Positions 23,364 to 32,567 of a DNA stretch of 64,000 nt are shown here, one piece after another; positions within the stretch are counted from its first letter, which is position 1, and each line of letters starts with the position of its first letter. Below the pieces are notes generated by a model. It was given only the letters and a program-made list of their open reading frames with translations. It did not search any database and was not told the origin of the DNA. Made by a program: the position numbers and the translations under genes. Source of the stretch: Rhodospirillales bacterium (GTDB lineage: Bacteria; Pseudomonadota; Alphaproteobacteria; Rhodospirillales; Defluviicoccaceae). Location of the stretch: positions 620,001 to 684,000 of the forward strand of contig JADJQT010000002.1 in the NCBI GenBank assembly GCA_016712595.1, in the 5' to 3' direction.

Positions 23364-23797
23364 ACCGTCCCTCGGCTGCCTCGGCTCCGGATGATGGTCG
23401 ACCTGCGGTCTATTCCCGCCTCTGGGTGTTTCTTGGCGCGCTCAACGGCCTCGTTTCGGTGGCCGCCGGTGCCTATGGGCGGCACGGCGCGCTTGAACCG
23501 GCGGGGCGCGAGATGTTCACGATCGCCTCGCAATACCAGATGACCCACGGCCTCGCGCTGCTGGCGGTCGGCTGGCTCGCCGGCGGCAGCGCGCTGGGCG
23601 GCGGACGGGTTCTGCCCAACGTCGCCGGCATCGCCTTTACCCTCGGGATCGTGCTGTTCTGCGGCTCGCTCTACTGGTTCGGCATCAACGGGCTGGTGCC
23701 GCTGCAAGGCTCGGCGCCGACAGGCGGGATCTTGCTGATGGCCGGATGGGCCACCTTGATGGCGGCGGCGGTGCGCCGCATCGCCGCTCGAAGCTGA
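23312..23797 (+). CDS. DUF423-family membrane protein
   Basis: Small inner-membrane protein with four hydrophobic helices and the DUF423 features: LGALNGLVSVAAGAYGRHG, YQMTHGLALL and FCGSLYWFGINGL. The frame gives 161 residues, whereas the family usually has about 125. The true start may be a downstream codon such as the GTG around 23345, which would still overlap the DUF1178 gene. Function unknown. Position and overlap suggest joint transcription with the DUF1178 gene. Confidence 0.82.
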   Translation: MRHAVWQHRWPVRNGALNRPSAASAPDDGRPAVYSRLWVFLGALNGLVSVAAGAYGRHGALEPAGREMFTIASQYQMTHGLALLAVGWLAGGSALGGGRVLPNVAGIAFTLGIVLFCGSLYWFGINGLVPLQGSAPTGGILLMAGWATLMAAAVRRIAARS

Positions 23798-23829
23798 ACG
23801 CGGCGCACGGCCTTGCCAAAGTCAAACTC

Positions 23830-25407
23830 TTAGAAGCGCACGGCCCTGGCGCGGACGACGTTGGGCAGGGTGCGGACCTGATCGAGGAGGGACTCGCTCG
23901 GGGCCTCGTCGATCTCGATCAGGGCGATCGCCTTGCCGCCGGCCTGATCGCGGCCGAGGTTGAAGGTGGCGATGTTGATGCCAGCGTCGCCCAGCAGCGT
24001 GCCGAGGCGGCCGATCAATCCCGGTCGGTCGCGGTTGGTGACCAGCAGCATGTTGGGGCGGAGCTGGGCGTCCATCGGCACGCCATTGATGCCGACGATA
24101 CGCGGCTGATCGCCATTGAACAATGTGCCGGCGATCGTCCGTGTCTGGTTCTCGGAGACGACGGTGAGCGCGATCAGCGTCTGGTAGGCGCCGGCGCGCT
24201 CGCGCGTGACCTCGCTGACGGCGATGTCGCGCGCCTTGGCGATCATCGGCGCGTTGACCATGTTGACGGTCTCCATCTGCGGCGACAGCAGTCCCTCGAG
24301 CACCAGGCCGGTCAGCGGCTTGAGGTTGAGCGAGGCGGCGTGGCCCTCGTATTCGATAGTCACCGCCGTCACCGCGCTTTCGACCAGCTGGCCCATGAAG
24401 CGGCCGATCTGGCCGGCAAGCTTCATGTAGGGCTGCAGGCGCGGCATTTCCTCGGCGCTGACCGACGGCATGTTGAGGGCATTGACCACGGCGCCGGTCA
24501 GAAGGAAATCGGCCATCTGCTCGGCGACCTGCAGCGCCACCTTCTCCTGTGCCTCAACGGTGCTGGCGCCGAGATGCGGGGTCGCCACCACCTGCTCGAG
24601 GCCGAACAGCACGCTGCTCTTCGCCGGCTCGACCGCGAAGACGTCGAGCGCCGCGCCGGCGACTTTCCCCGCGAGGATCGCCGCCTTGAGGTCGTCCTCG
24701 ATGACCAGCGAGCCGCGGGCGCAGTTGATGATCCGCACGCCCGGCTTCATCCTGGCCAGAGCCTCGGCGTTGATCATGCCACGCGTGGTTTCCGTCGATG
24801 GCGCGTGCAGGCTGATGAAGTCGGCCCGCGCGTAGAGCGCATCGAGCTCGATCTTCTCGACACCAAGCTCCTCGGCCCGCTCGGCGGAGAGGTACGGATC
24901 GTGGGCAATGACCTTCATCTTCAGCCCGCGCGCACGGTCGGCGACGATGCCACCGATGTTGCCGCAGCCCACGATGCCGAGCGTCTTGCCGGCGAGTTCA
25001 ACCCCCATGAATCCTGACTTCTCCCACTTGCCGGCGTGGGTCGAGGCGTTGGCCTGGGGGATCTGGCGGGCGAGAGCCATCATCATCGCCAGCGCGTGCT
25101 CGGCGGTGGTGATCGAGTTGCCGAACGGCGTGTTCATCACCACGATGCCGCGCCCCGTGGCGGCGGGAACGTCGACGTTGTCGACGCCGATTCCGGCGCG
25201 GCCGATCACCTTGAGGTTCTCTGCGGCGGCGAGGATGTCGGCTGTGACCTTTGTCGACGAGCGAATGGCAAGGCCGTCGTAGCCGCCGATGATCGCCTTG
25301 AGCTCGTCGGGTTTGAGTCCGGTGCGGACGTGCACCTCGACTCCGCGCGAGCGGAAGATGTCAGCCGCCTGGCTGCTCATGCTGTCGGAAATCAGAACCT
25401 TGGGCAT
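23830..25407 (-). CDS. serA: D-3-phosphoglycerate dehydrogenase
   Basis: First enzyme of serine synthesis, oxidising 3-phosphoglycerate with NAD. It has 525 residues, the long type. A substrate domain and a Rossmann domain (GCGNIGGIVADRA) carry the catalytic His in ATPHLGAST. They are followed by an intervening allosteric-substrate-binding domain and a C-terminal ACT domain (NRDRPGLIGRLGTLLGDAGI) that in relatives senses serine. It lies 126 bases downstream of serC on the same strand, so the two form an operon controlled from the serC leader. Confidence 0.96.
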   Translation of the reverse strand: MPKVLISDSMSSQAADIFRSRGVEVHVRTGLKPDELKAIIGGYDGLAIRSSTKVTADILAAAENLKVIGRAGIGVDNVDVPAATGRGIVVMNTPFGNSITTAEHALAMMMALARQIPQANASTHAGKWEKSGFMGVELAGKTLGIVGCGNIGGIVADRARGLKMKVIAHDPYLSAERAEELGVEKIELDALYARADFISLHAPSTETTRGMINAEALARMKPGVRIINCARGSLVIEDDLKAAILAGKVAGAALDVFAVEPAKSSVLFGLEQVVATPHLGASTVEAQEKVALQVAEQMADFLLTGAVVNALNMPSVSAEEMPRLQPYMKLAGQIGRFMGQLVESAVTAVTIEYEGHAASLNLKPLTGLVLEGLLSPQMETVNMVNAPMIAKARDIAVSEVTRERAGAYQTLIALTVVSENQTRTIAGTLFNGDQPRIVGINGVPMDAQLRPNMLLVTNRDRPGLIGRLGTLLGDAGINIATFNLGRDQAGGKAIALIEIDEAPSESLLDQVRTLPNVVRARAVRF

Positions 25408-25533
25408 GGGAGTTTCGTCCAGTGATCGTGATATGTCAGTGATCTCGGTAGACCGGAATCGCCGGCCCGCAGTGCGCCGGACGTCCGACGTCAGGCGCGC
25501 CGCGAACCAGGTGTGGGCCGATCGGAGGGGGTG

Positions 25534-26709
25534 TCAGACGGCGGCGAGTTCGGAGCGCGCCTGCGTCCACGCCCAGTCCAGCCAGGGAAACAAGGCCTGC
25601 AGGTTGGCGGTCTCGACCGTGGCGCCGGCCCACAGGCGCAGGCCTGGCGGCGCGTCGCGATAGGCGCCGATGTCGTAGCCGGCCCCTTCCTGTTCGATCA
25701 GCGCGGCGAGCTTCTTGGCGAGGGCCGCCTGCTGGTCGGCCGGCAGGGCCTGGAAGCCGGGATCGACGATCTTCAGGCACACCGAGGTGCGCGAGCGGGT
25801 GACGGGGTCCTCGGCGAGGAAGTCAGGCCAGCCGGCGCGGGTAACCCAGCCGGCGATCGCCGCGAGGTTCTCGCGCGACCGGCGCATCAGACCGGCGAGG
25901 CCGCCAACGCTCTCCGCCCAGGCGAGGCCGTCGAGCGCGTCCTCGACCGCGAGCATCGACGGCGTGTTGATCGTCTCGCCCTTGAAGACGCCCTCGGTGA
26001 GCTTGCCGCCCTTGGTCATGCGGAACAGCTTGGGCATCGGCCAGGCGGGGGTATAGCTCTCCAGGCGTTCGACGGCGCGCGGGCTCAGCACCAGCATGCC
26101 ATGCTGGGCCTCGCCGCCCAGCACCTTCTGCCAGGACCAGGTGACGACGTCGAGCTTGTCCCAGGGCAGCTCGTAGGCGAAGGCGGCCGAGGTGGCATCG
26201 CACAGGGTGAGCCCCTCACGGTCGGCGGCGATCCATTCGCCGTTGGGGACGACGACGCCGGAGGTGGTGCCGTTCCAGGTGAAGACGACGTCGCGGGCGA
26301 AATCGACCTGCGAAAGATCCGGCAGCTTGCCGTAGTCGGCTTTGAGCGCACGGACGTCGGTGAGCTTGAGCTGCTTGACGACGTCGGTCACCCACTGATC
26401 GCCGAAGCTCTCCCAGGCGAGCATGTCGACGCCGCGCGCGCCGAGCAGCGACCACATCGCCATCTCGATGGCGCCGGTATCGGAGGCGGGCACGATGGCG
26501 AGGCGGTAGTCGTCCGGAAGGCCCAGGATCGCCCGCGAGCGGGTGATCACCGCTTCGAGCTTGGTCTTGCCGGCCTTGCCGCGATGCGAGCGGCCGAGCA
26601 CCGCGCCGTCGAGGGCGGCGAGCGACCAGCCCGGACGCTTGGCGCAGGGTCCGGACGAAAAACAGGGATTGGCCGGCCGAACGCTCGGCCGTTGCGACGT
26701 CGTGGTCAT
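25534..26709 (-). CDS. serC: Phosphoserine aminotransferase
   Basis: PLP enzyme of 391 residues making phosphoserine from 3-phosphohydroxypyruvate and glutamate; it also acts in pyridoxal phosphate synthesis in relatives. The PLP lysine lies in TWSWQKVLGGEAQHG. The N-terminal KPCFSSGPCAKRPGW-type segment is the form found in alphaproteobacteria. Transcription starts from a good promoter at 26772-26801 and passes a structured leader. serA follows. Confidence 0.95.
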   Translation of the reverse strand: MTTTSQRPSVRPANPCFSSGPCAKRPGWSLAALDGAVLGRSHRGKAGKTKLEAVITRSRAILGLPDDYRLAIVPASDTGAIEMAMWSLLGARGVDMLAWESFGDQWVTDVVKQLKLTDVRALKADYGKLPDLSQVDFARDVVFTWNGTTSGVVVPNGEWIAADREGLTLCDATSAAFAYELPWDKLDVVTWSWQKVLGGEAQHGMLVLSPRAVERLESYTPAWPMPKLFRMTKGGKLTEGVFKGETINTPSMLAVEDALDGLAWAESVGGLAGLMRRSRENLAAIAGWVTRAGWPDFLAEDPVTRSRTSVCLKIVDPGFQALPADQQAALAKKLAALIEQEGAGYDIGAYRDAPPGLRLWAGATVETANLQALFPWLDWAWTQARSELAAV

Positions 26710-26765
26710 TCAGGTGTGCTCCCATCCTTGCAGATGGGTCGCGGCCCGTCGGGAGGCCGTGGCCC
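26710..26765 (-). promoter_or_regulatory. serC-type structured leader RNA
   Basis: The roughly 55-base leader between the predicted transcription start and the serC ATG holds a perfect six-pair hairpin: CCCATC, loop TGCAAG, GATGGG, at 26721-26738. A second GC-rich fold lies upstream (GGCC blocks at 26743-26765). A conserved serC RNA motif is known just before serC in alphaproteobacteria, and size, position and hairpin agree with it. Assignment is from memory and needs a covariance-model search. Confidence 0.5.
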
Positions 26766-26771
26766 GCCCGG

Positions 26772-26801
26772 CTTATACGCGAGCGGGCGGGGTGGGGTCA
26801 A
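26772..26801 (-). promoter_or_regulatory. serC-serA promoter
   Basis: On the minus strand TTGACC (26796-26801) and TATAAG (26772-26777) are separated by 18 bases, close to the sigma-70 consensus. The predicted start lies about 55 bases before serC. Confidence 0.65.
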
Positions 26802-27067
26802 ATGTCGGGTGCGGGAGGCTCGTTCAGTGTAGGGGTTCGGTTTTCCTAGGCCGCGGCCGCGGCCGGCGCTTCCAAAAGGTTGGTGTCAAAAGGCAAGATG
26901 ATGGAAGCATTTTTATTGGTTTCACAAACGGCGTTACCGCGACCTTAACCCTTATTCAGCGAAGTGAGATTCGGAGTCTCCTTTTGCTGGCTGATTAGCA
27001 GATTGCGCTCACTCCATTCGGAGCTAGATTAATCTGATAAAATCGATTCTGAAGGTTAGGGGGAAGG
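26802..27067. other. Divergent serC / TIR-HD intergenic region
   Basis: Base composition changes here from GC-rich to AT-rich. A perfect 16-base palindrome made of GGCC and GCGG blocks lies at 26849-26864, near the change. From about 26880 on the DNA resembles the TIR-HD gene. A TAAAAT box lies near 27037 without a clear -35 partner. No gene is supported here. Confidence 0.5.
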
Positions 27068-28408
27068 ATGTCCGACGTATTTTTGAGTTACTCGTCAAAA
27101 GATAAGGTATCAGTAACTCGACTTGCAAAAGATTTGCGAAGTCGTCACGTATCAGTATGGCTCGATGAATGGGAAATAGAGGTGGGGGAATCAATAACAC
27201 AAAAAATAGAAGAAGCGTTGAAACAGGCAAAGTACATAGCGGTGTGGCTCACTCAAAATTCCGTTAACTCGGGGTGGGTGAGCAAAGAATGGCACGCAAA
27301 GATCTACCAGGAAATTTCATGCGCTAAGGTTATTATCTTGCCTTTGCTTGGTGAAAAATGTGATATCCCATTATTTTTGGCAGATAAAAAATGTGCTGAT
27401 TTTGCGTTTAGCTATAAAACAGGCCTAGATGCCCTCTTGAGGTCTTTAAAGAAGAGGGCGGGTGCAGGAGAAAGTATCGCATTTGACAGCTCTACACCAA
27501 TTCTTGTGTCTACGGAGCGCTTTCTTAAGGATTTAGAAGGGTCGCATATACCAATTCCATTGGTGGGAAATTTGAGAATTCTGAGATCATTGCAGAATCT
27601 TGAGCGATCAGGAAAGCTATTAAGACTCGAGAGCATGGTTCCTAAGCTACCAATACGGTCTATATACGACCATATTTTATCTGTCGCTCATTCAGCAGAT
27701 TGTCTATTGCCTCACATTAACTTCCCATTATCTGGGAGGGATCGTGTTGAATTGGCTAGAGTCATCGCATATCACGATATATGTGAAATTATTTTGGGAG
27801 ATATTCCTCAGCATACTAAGCTGAATTTTACAAAGAGAAGTCGAGCGCATGTTACCGCACAGGTGCGACTTGCGCAGCTTCCTGATGGAGAGCCAGAGAG
27901 AATAACCTATGATTTTATAGGGATGTTTCTTCAGAATAGTGAAAGAAATAGCTTACATGCTGCGGTAAGCACATTAAAGGGGCAGTCTAATGTAAAGAAA
28001 CTATTCTATGCATTAGATAAAATAGATCCAATAATTGCAGTATGGCGATATATAGACTACTGCATGAGCATCAAACAATTTCATATAGATGAATTTATAT
28101 ACAGAATGATGAGATTTTTTGATAATCCACAGGTAAGAACTGCCGTGTATAAAAACGTTCCCGATGGAATGATGCTTGATCTTGTGGATCAACTCCAGAA
28201 TTATGATAATGCCAGGGCATATTTCAATGATCAAACCATTATACGACGCAGATTATTTGAATTTGATGAAATCATCGTGCGGACACTAATACAAGGCCGA
28301 GGGTTACATTTCGTGAGATCGAGATCGAAAGCAAATATAAATAAACGTGGTCCCATAATCTCTTCTTCTGCGAGCGCGACGAACCCGGCGGATCGGATTC
28401 CACGCTAA
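27068..28408 (+). CDS. TIR-HD fusion protein, candidate defence effector
   Basis: A 446-residue predicted soluble protein. Residues 1-130 form a TIR_2-type domain with DVFLSYSSKDK at 3-13, the VWLDEWEIEVG segment at 30-40, and a GWVSKEW segment in which Glu74 occupies the place of the NADase glutamate. Residues about 200-335 match an HD phosphohydrolase of the YfbR/HDDC2 type: His208, His236-Asp237, Glu240 and GDIP with Asp245, then a probable last ligand in ALDKID (Asp317 or Asp320). The last 95 residues are unassigned. AGGGGGAAGG lies just before the ATG. The gene is far richer in A and T than its neighbours (21 G or C in the 60 bases 27661-27720), a strong sign of transfer. TIR domains often destroy NAD and YfbR-type HD domains cleave deoxynucleoside monophosphates; a nucleotide-depleting abortive-infection role is inference. 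It stands alone, with no partner gene. Confidence 0.8.
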   Translation: MSDVFLSYSSKDKVSVTRLAKDLRSRHVSVWLDEWEIEVGESITQKIEEALKQAKYIAVWLTQNSVNSGWVSKEWHAKIYQEISCAKVIILPLLGEKCDIPLFLADKKCADFAFSYKTGLDALLRSLKKRAGAGESIAFDSSTPILVSTERFLKDLEGSHIPIPLVGNLRILRSLQNLERSGKLLRLESMVPKLPIRSIYDHILSVAHSADCLLPHINFPLSGRDRVELARVIAYHDICEIILGDIPQHTKLNFTKRSRAHVTAQVRLAQLPDGEPERITYDFIGMFLQNSERNSLHAAVSTLKGQSNVKKLFYALDKIDPIIAVWRYIDYCMSIKQFHIDEFIYRMMRFFDNPQVRTAVYKNVPDGMMLDLVDQLQNYDNARAYFNDQTIIRRRLFEFDEIIVRTLIQGRGLHFVRSRSKANINKRGPIISSSASATNPADRIPR

Positions 28409-28699
28409 TTGTTGGGCTATCAATGTGTGCTTTGATTGATACACGACGTGCGGCGGATTAAGGGCGTTGCCCTAATCCGCCCTCTATCGACCCTGATAAT
28501 CCGGCAAACCGCGATCTTTTCGTCCGCTTCGTCCGTTCCGCTATCATTGGCGTTGGGAGCACGCGGCGGCGCTAGGCGTTGCGCCAGAATGATTGCAGCG
28601 CCGTGGCGAACGCCGGCGGGTTGCTGCAGCTGTCGCCCGATGCCGCGCGTGCCATGACAAGGGCGTAAGGCCGCGGGGTGTCACTGGCATCGGGTGTGC
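28409..28699. other. TIR-HD / radical SAM convergent gap
   Basis: A 291-base gap between convergent genes. It contains the hairpin at 28452-28481 and then GC-rich DNA without a supported gene. Composition returns to the genome norm within about 60 bases of the TIR-HD stop. Confidence 0.5.
28452..28481. repeat. Long inverted repeat after the TIR-HD gene
   Basis: GGCGGATTAAGGGC is followed by GTT and GCCCTAATCCGCC: 13 pairs with one bulged A. It could act as a bidirectional terminator, though no T-run follows. It also resembles the GCGGATTA..TAATCCGC palindromes that occur as dispersed intergenic repeats. Confidence 0.6.
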
Positions 28700-30145
28700 T
28701 CAGACGGGTTCGCTGACGTCGCAGGGGCCGGCGGCGGCGGCTTCCTCGCCGCCGAGGATCAGGGCCCGCCAGTCGGCGCGCTGGGGCATCAGCGGCGGGC
28801 GGGCGGTGTGGATGGGGGCGAGGCCGGGCGCGGCGATGGCGCCGTGCGGGTCGCGCTCGCTGATCTCCATGCGCCGGTAGAAGAGGTTATAGACCGACCA
28901 CAGCGCGCGGCTGCGCCCGCCGCCCAGCGGGAAGCGGCGCAACAGCGAGCGCGGCCCATAGAACCGGTCGTAGGCCAGCCACTGGCCGTCGCGGAGCTGC
29001 TCGGCGCCGAGGCCGACCGGCTTATAGACGACGTGATGCTGGTCGTAGGCGTTCCAGTCGAACGAGGCGATGCGGTCGTTTTGCAGCATCTCGAACCAGT
29101 TCAAGGTGCCGGGGTAGGGGGTCATGATCGAAAAGCCGCAGACGTCGTAGCCGGCGTCGATGACGAAGCGGGCGGTCTCGTCGAAGACGCTGGCCTCGTC
29201 CTGATCAAAGCCGAACATGAACAGGCCGAAGACGAGGATGCCGTGACTGTGGAGCTTTTCGACCAGCGCCCGGTAGCGCTCTGGCGAGTTCTGGTATTTA
29301 TGCGCCTTGCGCAGGGTTTCGCGGGACAGGGATTCGAAGCCGATGGCGAGCATGTTGCAGCCGCTGGCGGCGGCGAGTTCGAGCAGCCGGTCGTCGAACG
29401 CCGCGCCGAAATTCACCCCCGCCTGCCAGGAGACGCGCCGGCCCTTGAGCGCCTGCATCACCTCGGCGGCGCGCGCCGGGGTACCAAAGAAGTCGGCGTC
29501 ATTGAAGGCAAAGCTGCGGGCGCCGGTGGCATCGATCTCGCGCATCACCTCGTCCACCGGCCGGTAGCGGAAGCGCAGGCCATACATCAGCTGCTCGGCG
29601 CAGAAGGTGCAGGCGTGGTGACAGCCGCGCGAGGTCTGGATGAAGGTGCGGTTGACGTAGCGCTTCGGCTTGATCAGATCGTAGCGGGCGAGCGGCATGT
29701 CCTGCATCGAGTGCAGGCGGTCGGCCTTGTAGATGCCCTTGACGCCGTCGCCGTCGAGGTCGTCGAGGACCTTGTGCATGACCAGTTCGGCCTCGCCGAT
29801 GAGCACCGCATCGGCGTGCTGCAGCGCCTCGTCGGGCATGAAGCTGGGATGCACGCCGCCCATGATCACCGGGATACCGCGGCGGCGGAAGGCATCGGCG
29901 ATCTCGTAGCCGCGCTTGACATATGAGGTCATCGCCGAGATGCCGACCAGATCGGCGGTGAGGTCGAAATCGACCGGCTCGACGTTCTCGTCGGTCAGCA
30001 CCACCTCGTAGCGGTCCTGGGGGATCAGCGCCGCCACCGCGAGCAGGCCGGCGAGCGGCGAATAGAGTGCCCGGCCGAAATAGAGCGGGCGGGTGATGGC
30101 GGAGTCCGCCTTCGGATTGACGAGATAGATCCGTCGCGCGCGCAT
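28700..30145 (-). CDS. B12-binding radical SAM protein
   Basis: A 481-residue enzyme of the cobalamin-binding radical SAM class. The N-terminal 20-140 region is a B12-binding Rossmann-like domain (LTDENVEPVDFDLTADLVGI and IPVIMGGVHPSFMPDEA). It is followed by a radical SAM core with the CX3CX2C cluster at Cys175, Cys179 and Cys182 (SRGCHHACTFC). Such proteins often methylate or rearrange unreactive carbons in lipids, pigments or natural products, but no substrate can be named. The ATG at 30145 is chosen because of the GAGAGGGAAAGC spacer before it; the upstream open frame shows no homology. It is a single-gene unit divergent from the next hydrolase. Confidence 0.85.
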   Translation of the reverse strand: MRARRIYLVNPKADSAITRPLYFGRALYSPLAGLLAVAALIPQDRYEVVLTDENVEPVDFDLTADLVGISAMTSYVKRGYEIADAFRRRGIPVIMGGVHPSFMPDEALQHADAVLIGEAELVMHKVLDDLDGDGVKGIYKADRLHSMQDMPLARYDLIKPKRYVNRTFIQTSRGCHHACTFCAEQLMYGLRFRYRPVDEVMREIDATGARSFAFNDADFFGTPARAAEVMQALKGRRVSWQAGVNFGAAFDDRLLELAAASGCNMLAIGFESLSRETLRKAHKYQNSPERYRALVEKLHSHGILVFGLFMFGFDQDEASVFDETARFVIDAGYDVCGFSIMTPYPGTLNWFEMLQNDRIASFDWNAYDQHHVVYKPVGLGAEQLRDGQWLAYDRFYGPRSLLRRFPLGGGRSRALWSVYNLFYRRMEISERDPHGAIAAPGLAPIHTARPPLMPQRADWRALILGGEEAAAAGPCDVSEPV

Positions 30146-30318
30146 GCTTTCCCTCTCTGCTCCCCATTGAGCGATTGGTCTTACCAGCGCGGGCTCGCGG
30201 GGTCTGGCGCGGGTCACCTCTGGCTTCAGTCTCACTGGCCTTGCTGGCCTTATTGTGTGCAATCGCTCCGCGAGCGTAACACCGTTCGGGAGCGGAATCA
30301 GACCGTAATCGCATGCAT

Positions 30319-30355
30319 GGGGCGGCGTTCGCATCACGGCGGCGTGCGCCGCCCC
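30319..30355. repeat. Nine-base-pair stem-loop in the divergent intergenic region
   Basis: GGGGCGGCG at 30319-30327 pairs exactly with CGCCGCCCC at 30347-30355. It lies about 47 bases before the start of the hydrolase gene and may be a leader hairpin. Confidence 0.4.
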
Positions 30356-30401
30356 TTGGCTGGCGTTGCGCCGGCGGGCGTGGATGCCTAAAGTCCGGCG
30401 C

Positions 30402-31098
30402 ATGTCCATTCCCGTCATTGGTATCACGCTCGACCGCGAGGAGCCCGGCGGCTACTCGAAGTTTCCCTGGCTGGCGTTGCGGCAGAATTACTGCGGCGCG
30501 GTTGCCCACGCCGGCGGCTTGCCGCTGCTGCTGCCGCCCGATGCCGGTTCCGCCGAGGACTATCTCGCCAGGATCGACGGGTTGATCGTCTCCGGCGGCG
30601 CCTTTGATATCGATCCGGCGCTGTTCGGTGCCAGCGAGCGCCACCCCAGCGTGACCACCAAGGACGAGCGCACCGCCTTCGAATTGGCGCTGACCCGCCT
30701 TGCCCTTGAGAGCGATCGCCCGGTCTTCGGCATCTGCGGCGGCCAGCAGCTCCTTCATGTCGTTCTGGGCGGCACGCTCATCCAGCACATCCCCGACGAG
30801 ATCGAGGGCGCGCTCGCCCACGAGCAGCCCAATCCCCGCGACGAGCCGGGCCACGTCGTGCGCGTTTTTGCCGGCACCCGCCTTCACGCCATCGTCGGCG
30901 CCGAGACCATGGCGGTGAACAGCGCCCACCACCAGGCGGTGAAGGACGTGCCGGTGGGCGTGGTCATCGGCGCGGTCGCCGAGGACGGGGTGATCGAGGC
31001 GATCGAGGCGCCGGACAAGCGCTTCTGCCTCGGCGTGCAGTGGCATCCCGAGTTCGAGATCGATCCCGGTGATCGCTTGCTATTCCAGGCCTTCGTCG

Positions 31099-31115
<17 letters not shown>
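30402..31115 (+). CDS. Class I glutamine amidotransferase-like hydrolase (PuuD/peptidase C26 type)
   Basis: A 237-residue cytoplasmic hydrolase of the gamma-glutamyl hydrolase group. The catalytic triad is Cys112 in FGICGGQQ, and His215 and Glu217 in WHPEFE. The N-terminus MSIPVIGITLD and the VSGGAFDIDP segment match PuuD-like enzymes, which cut gamma-glutamyl-GABA and similar amides. The start at 30402 fits the family; an upstream frame adds 12 residues without homology. The gene ends inside the start region of rluB, so the two are probably co-translated. Exact substrate unknown. Confidence 0.88.
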
Positions 31116-31925
<810 letters not shown>

Positions 31926-31929
<4 letters not shown>

Positions 31930-32567
31930 GGATCGTCGCCGGGCGCCATCGCGGCCGGGTGCTGCGCGTCCCCGACGTCGTGGGCGTGCGGCCGACCGCC
32001 GATCGTGTGCGCGAATCGCTGTTCAATATTCTCGATCACGGGATCGACTGGCCGGGCATCGCCGGAGCGGGCGTGATCGATGGCTTCGCCGGCACCGGCG
32101 CCTGCGGGCTGGAAGCGCTGTCGCGCGGCGCCGCGCAGGTGACTTTCCTCGATACCAGCGCCGACGCCCTGCTCGCTATCCGCCGCAACGCGGCGAGTCT
32201 CGGCGAAATCGCCAACGCGGTGCTGCTCAAGCTCGACGCCAGCCGCCTGCCACCGCCGCCGCGGGTAATCAAGGCGCCGGCGAGCCTTGCGCTGCTCGAT
32301 CCGCCCTACGATTCCGGCCTCGCGGTGCCGGCGCTGCAAGGGCTTGTCCTGCGCGGCTGGATGGCATCGGGGGCGATCGCGGTTGTCGAGGTGGCGGTGC
32401 GCGAGCCGCTCGCCGTGCCGTTTGCCTGGGCGATGATCGACGAGCGGGTCTACGGCGCGGCGCGGCTGGTGTTCCTGCGCGCCAAGGCGCCGACAGGCGA
32501 AGCGGGTGCGGCTGGCACCCTGCCTGCCGGCGAGCCTACCAGCGCAGGGTCATCTGACCGTGGCTGA
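31926..32567 (+). CDS. rsmD: 16S rRNA (guanine966-N2)-methyltransferase
   Basis: SAM-dependent methyltransferase of 213 residues acting on G966 of 16S rRNA. The N-terminal RIVAGRHRGR and RPTADRVRESLFNIL segments and the catalytic LLDPPYDS motif are diagnostic; the SAM site is DGFAGTGACGLEALSRGA. It starts with a GTG that overlaps the rluB stop (GTGA), forming an RNA-modification pair. Its last 30 bases overlap the convergent protease gene. Confidence 0.94.

Noticed and set aside
26543..26998. Plus-strand frame across the serC start ending in a hydrophobic segment
   Set aside because: Crosses the serC promoter and leader and has no ribosome site; the tail is chance coding in AT-rich DNA.
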